From assembly GCA_003490025.1 (NCBI GenBank), contig DNJC01000140.1, positions 1 through 7,197 on the forward strand: a stretch of 7,197 bases of DNA, read 5' to 3'. How positions within the stretch are numbered: the first letter of the stretch is position 1; the number at the start of each line of letters is the position of its first letter. Below are positions 5,392-7,197 of the stretch, one piece after another. The DNA comes from Geobacter sp. (lineage in GTDB: Bacteria > Desulfobacterota > Desulfuromonadia > Geobacterales > Geobacteraceae). A model generated the notes under the pieces. The model was not told where the DNA came from. It made no database searches and saw only the letters and a program-made list of their open reading frames with translations. A program made the position numbers and the translations under genes.

Positions 5392-7191
5392 ATGATTACA
5401 AAGACAAACCCCGCCCAGTTCATCGGCCAGCCCGCAAGCGGCGACCCGCTTCGCAACGACGATTTCTACCAGGCGATGGTGAACGCCATGGACGTCGGCA
5501 TCCTGGCGGTCAACACCTCCGGGATGACCATCCTCGCCAACAGGACGGCGCGCGAATGTTTCGGCGCCTGCCAGGGGGTCCACCTGAACGACGTGCTGCC
5601 GGAACTCTGGCCCCAGGTCGCCCAGAAGCTCAGGGGGCGCTCCCGGAGCGTCGAGATCTCGGTGCGCGGCACGGAAAAGAACTACCTGGTGCGGGTCAGC
5701 CCGATGCTTTTGGACCAGGAACAACTGGGGGCCGTCTGCGTCTTCGTGGAGAGCACGGAACTCGAGGAAATGGCGAAGCAGACGGCCTTTTTCAAGGAAC
5801 TTACCCTCGAACTCGACACCATCATCGACTCCTCTTCGGACGGGCTCTGGATCTGCGACGCCGACGCCAACGTGATACGCATCAACCCCGCGTCGGAGAG
5901 GATCAACAACATCCAGGCCGGGGACGTGGTCGGCCGCAACATGCACGACCTGGTCAACCTGAGGGTCTTCGACCGCTCGGTCACCCTCGAGGTCTTGAGG
6001 ACCGGGGCGGTGGTGAACCTGCTCCAGCAAAGGGAGGGGAAAAAGCTGATCACGACCGGGACGCCGGTCTTCGACTCCAATAAGAGGATCACCCGGGTGG
6101 TGGTGAGCGAGCGTGATATCACGGAGATAGACAACCTGCAGCGCGAGCTGGAGGAGCAGGAGACCATAAAGGACCAGATCCGGAACCAGATGCTGGAGAT
6201 GCAGCAGGAGGCACTGGAAATGCGCCACATCGTGGCCAAAAGTCCCAACATGATCAAGGCCTTCCGCCAGGCGCTCAAGGTCAGCAAGGTCGGCTCCACC
6301 GTCCTGATACTGGGGGAGTCGGGGGTCGGCAAGGGGCTCTTCGCGGACCTGATCCACAAGAACTCGGAGCGCGCCGACAAGCCGCTCATCAAGATCAACT
6401 GCGGCGCCATTCCCGAATCCCTCATAGAATCAGAGCTTTTCGGCTACGAGAAGGGGGCCTTCACCGGCGCCCAGACCGGCGGCAAGCCCGGCTATTTCGA
6501 ACTCGCCGACGAGGGGATCCTCTTCCTCGACGAGATCGCCGAACTCCCGCTTTCCTCCCAGGTGAAGCTGCTGCGCTTCATGGAGGACGGCTGCATCATG
6601 CGGCTGGGAGGGACCAGGTCCCGCAAGGTCGACGTCCGGATACTCGCCGCAACCCACCGGAATCTGGAGCGGATGGTGGAGGAGGGGAAGTTCCGGCTCG
6701 ACCTCTATTACCGGCTCAAGGTGATACCGATCTACGTGCCGTCCTTGAAGGAGAGAAGGGAGTGCGTTCTTCCCCTGATCCTGCACTACATCGACTCCTA
6801 CGCGAAGAAGCACGGCACGCCCAAGCGCCTCTCCAGGGCCGCCTGCGACACCCTTCTCGCCTACCCCTTCCCGGGGAACGTCCGCGAGCTGATGAACCTC
6901 TGCGAGCGGCTGGTGGTCATGTCGGAAACGGAGGTCGTGGGGTTGCAGGACCTCCCGGTCGACGTCGTCAAGGCGGACACCGCGGAACTCGCAGCCGGAG
7001 ACGTCTGGCCCGAGAGCATCACCATGCCGCAAGTGGTGGAAAGTACCGAACGCGCGATGCTCGCCCACGCGCTCAAGGTGCACGGAAACCAGTTCAACAT
7101 GGCCGAGGCGCTCGGCGTGAGCCAGCCCACCATCGCCAGGAAACTCAAGAAATACGGGCTCTCGGAAGCTGTTCTACGTTCTACGTGTTGA
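5392..7191 (+). CDS. Sigma54-dependent enhancer-binding protein, PAS-PAS-AAA+-Fis HTH
   Basis: A 599-residue NtrC-family activator of sigma54 RNA polymerase. Two PAS domains (about 25-120 and 140-248) should sense a small ligand or redox state; the second ends in VVVSERDITEI, typical of PAS. A coiled coil (about 246-278) leads to the AAA+ domain (about 281-510): Walker A GESGVGKG (308-315), GAFTGA (355-360) that contacts sigma54, Walker B GILFLDE (375-381), ILAATHRN (417-424), FRLDLYYRL (434-442) and FPGNVREL (493-500). All key motifs are intact, so it should be an active ATPase. A Fis-type helix-turn-helix (about 555-592, with ALGVSQPTIARKLKKYGL) binds DNA. There is no receiver domain, so it is not a classical two-component response regulator. 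Being divergent from gabT suggests control of amino acid or GABA use, like other PAS-type activators of that group (RocR, GabR-type); this is inference from position. The last residues come from a TTCTACG repeat. Confidence 0.93.
   Translation: MITKTNPAQFIGQPASGDPLRNDDFYQAMVNAMDVGILAVNTSGMTILANRTARECFGACQGVHLNDVLPELWPQVAQKLRGRSRSVEISVRGTEKNYLVRVSPMLLDQEQLGAVCVFVESTELEEMAKQTAFFKELTLELDTIIDSSSDGLWICDADANVIRINPASERINNIQAGDVVGRNMHDLVNLRVFDRSVTLEVLRTGAVVNLLQQREGKKLITTGTPVFDSNKRITRVVVSERDITEIDNLQRELEEQETIKDQIRNQMLEMQQEALEMRHIVAKSPNMIKAFRQALKVSKVGSTVLILGESGVGKGLFADLIHKNSERADKPLIKINCGAIPESLIESELFGYEKGAFTGAQTGGKPGYFELADEGILFLDEIAELPLSSQVKLLRFMEDGCIMRLGGTRSRKVDVRILAATHRNLERMVEEGKFRLDLYYRLKVIPIYVPSLKERRECVLPLILHYIDSYAKKHGTPKRLSRAACDTLLAYPFPGNVRELMNLCERLVVMSETEVVGLQDLPVDVVKADTAELAAGDVWPESITMPQVVESTERAMLAHALKVHGNQFNMAEALGVSQPTIARKLKKYGLSEAVLRSTC
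7172..7185 (+). repeat. TTCTACG heptamer repeat at the end of the regulator gene
   Basis: Two perfect tandem copies of TTCTACG lie within the last codons before the TGA at 7189-7191 and encode part of the C-terminal AVLRSTC. Members of this activator class usually end shortly after the helix-turn-helix, so the repeat seems to have supplied the final residues and the stop codon. Confidence 0.5.
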
Positions 7192-7197
7192 GTGCCA

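Noticed and set aside
4769..5395. Plus-strand frame of 208 codons filling the divergent intergenic region.
   Set aside because: No family resemblance and no ribosome binding site; it runs through both promoter regions and ends inside the regulator's start codon.
5127..6083. Plus-strand frame of 318 codons overlapping the regulator.
   Set aside because: Most of it is an Arg-rich out-of-frame copy of the PAS region; the hydrophobic stretch comes from the AT-rich promoter DNA.

Overview
The window looks like chromosomal DNA from a GC-rich member of the Geobacterales (Geobacter, Citrifermentans or Geomonas type). This is inferred from the gene families, the gspA-gspB pair, the many NtrC-type regulators typical of that group, and the style of GC-rich dispersed intergenic repeats. 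No rRNA or other direct taxonomic marker is present, so the assignment is moderate. There is no CRISPR array, tRNA, integrase or transposase.

Left part (1-2978, all on the + strand). The window opens inside the 3' end of a CAP-domain (SCP-like) protein, ending at 305. Its stop codon lies in the left arm of a long imperfect palindrome (302-381). A strong sigma70-like promoter (533-561) follows, and then gspA (616-2256) and gspB (2256-2978), which overlap by one base. GspA is an ExeA-type AAA+ ATPase with one membrane segment, a C39-peptidase-like domain without catalytic residues, and a peptidoglycan-binding domain. GspB is a bitopic partner with an Ala/Pro linker and a C-terminal GspB domain. 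In other bacteria the pair helps the type II secretion secretin cross or assemble in the peptidoglycan layer. No other secretion gene is visible here.

Middle (2979-3444). This is a non-coding repeat island. It holds an inverted copy of a GC-rich palindromic repeat, three direct copies at 87/85-bp spacing, a REP-like hairpin, and a rho-independent terminator that serves the gene arriving from the right.

Right part (3445-7191). gabT, a 4-aminobutyrate-type PLP aminotransferase (3445-4749, - strand), is divergent from a 599-residue sigma54 enhancer-binding protein with two PAS domains (5392-7191, + strand). They share a 642-bp intergenic region that carries one sigma70-like promoter candidate facing each way, a cluster of TGTCA half-sites, and competing hairpins in the regulator's leader. 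The layout suggests that the regulator controls GABA or related amino acid catabolism, but I found no convincing -24/-12 promoter in front of gabT, so the link rests on position only.

I did not find a clearly new biological system. The most noteworthy items are the repeat island, the regulator leader, and the orphan-looking gspAB pair.
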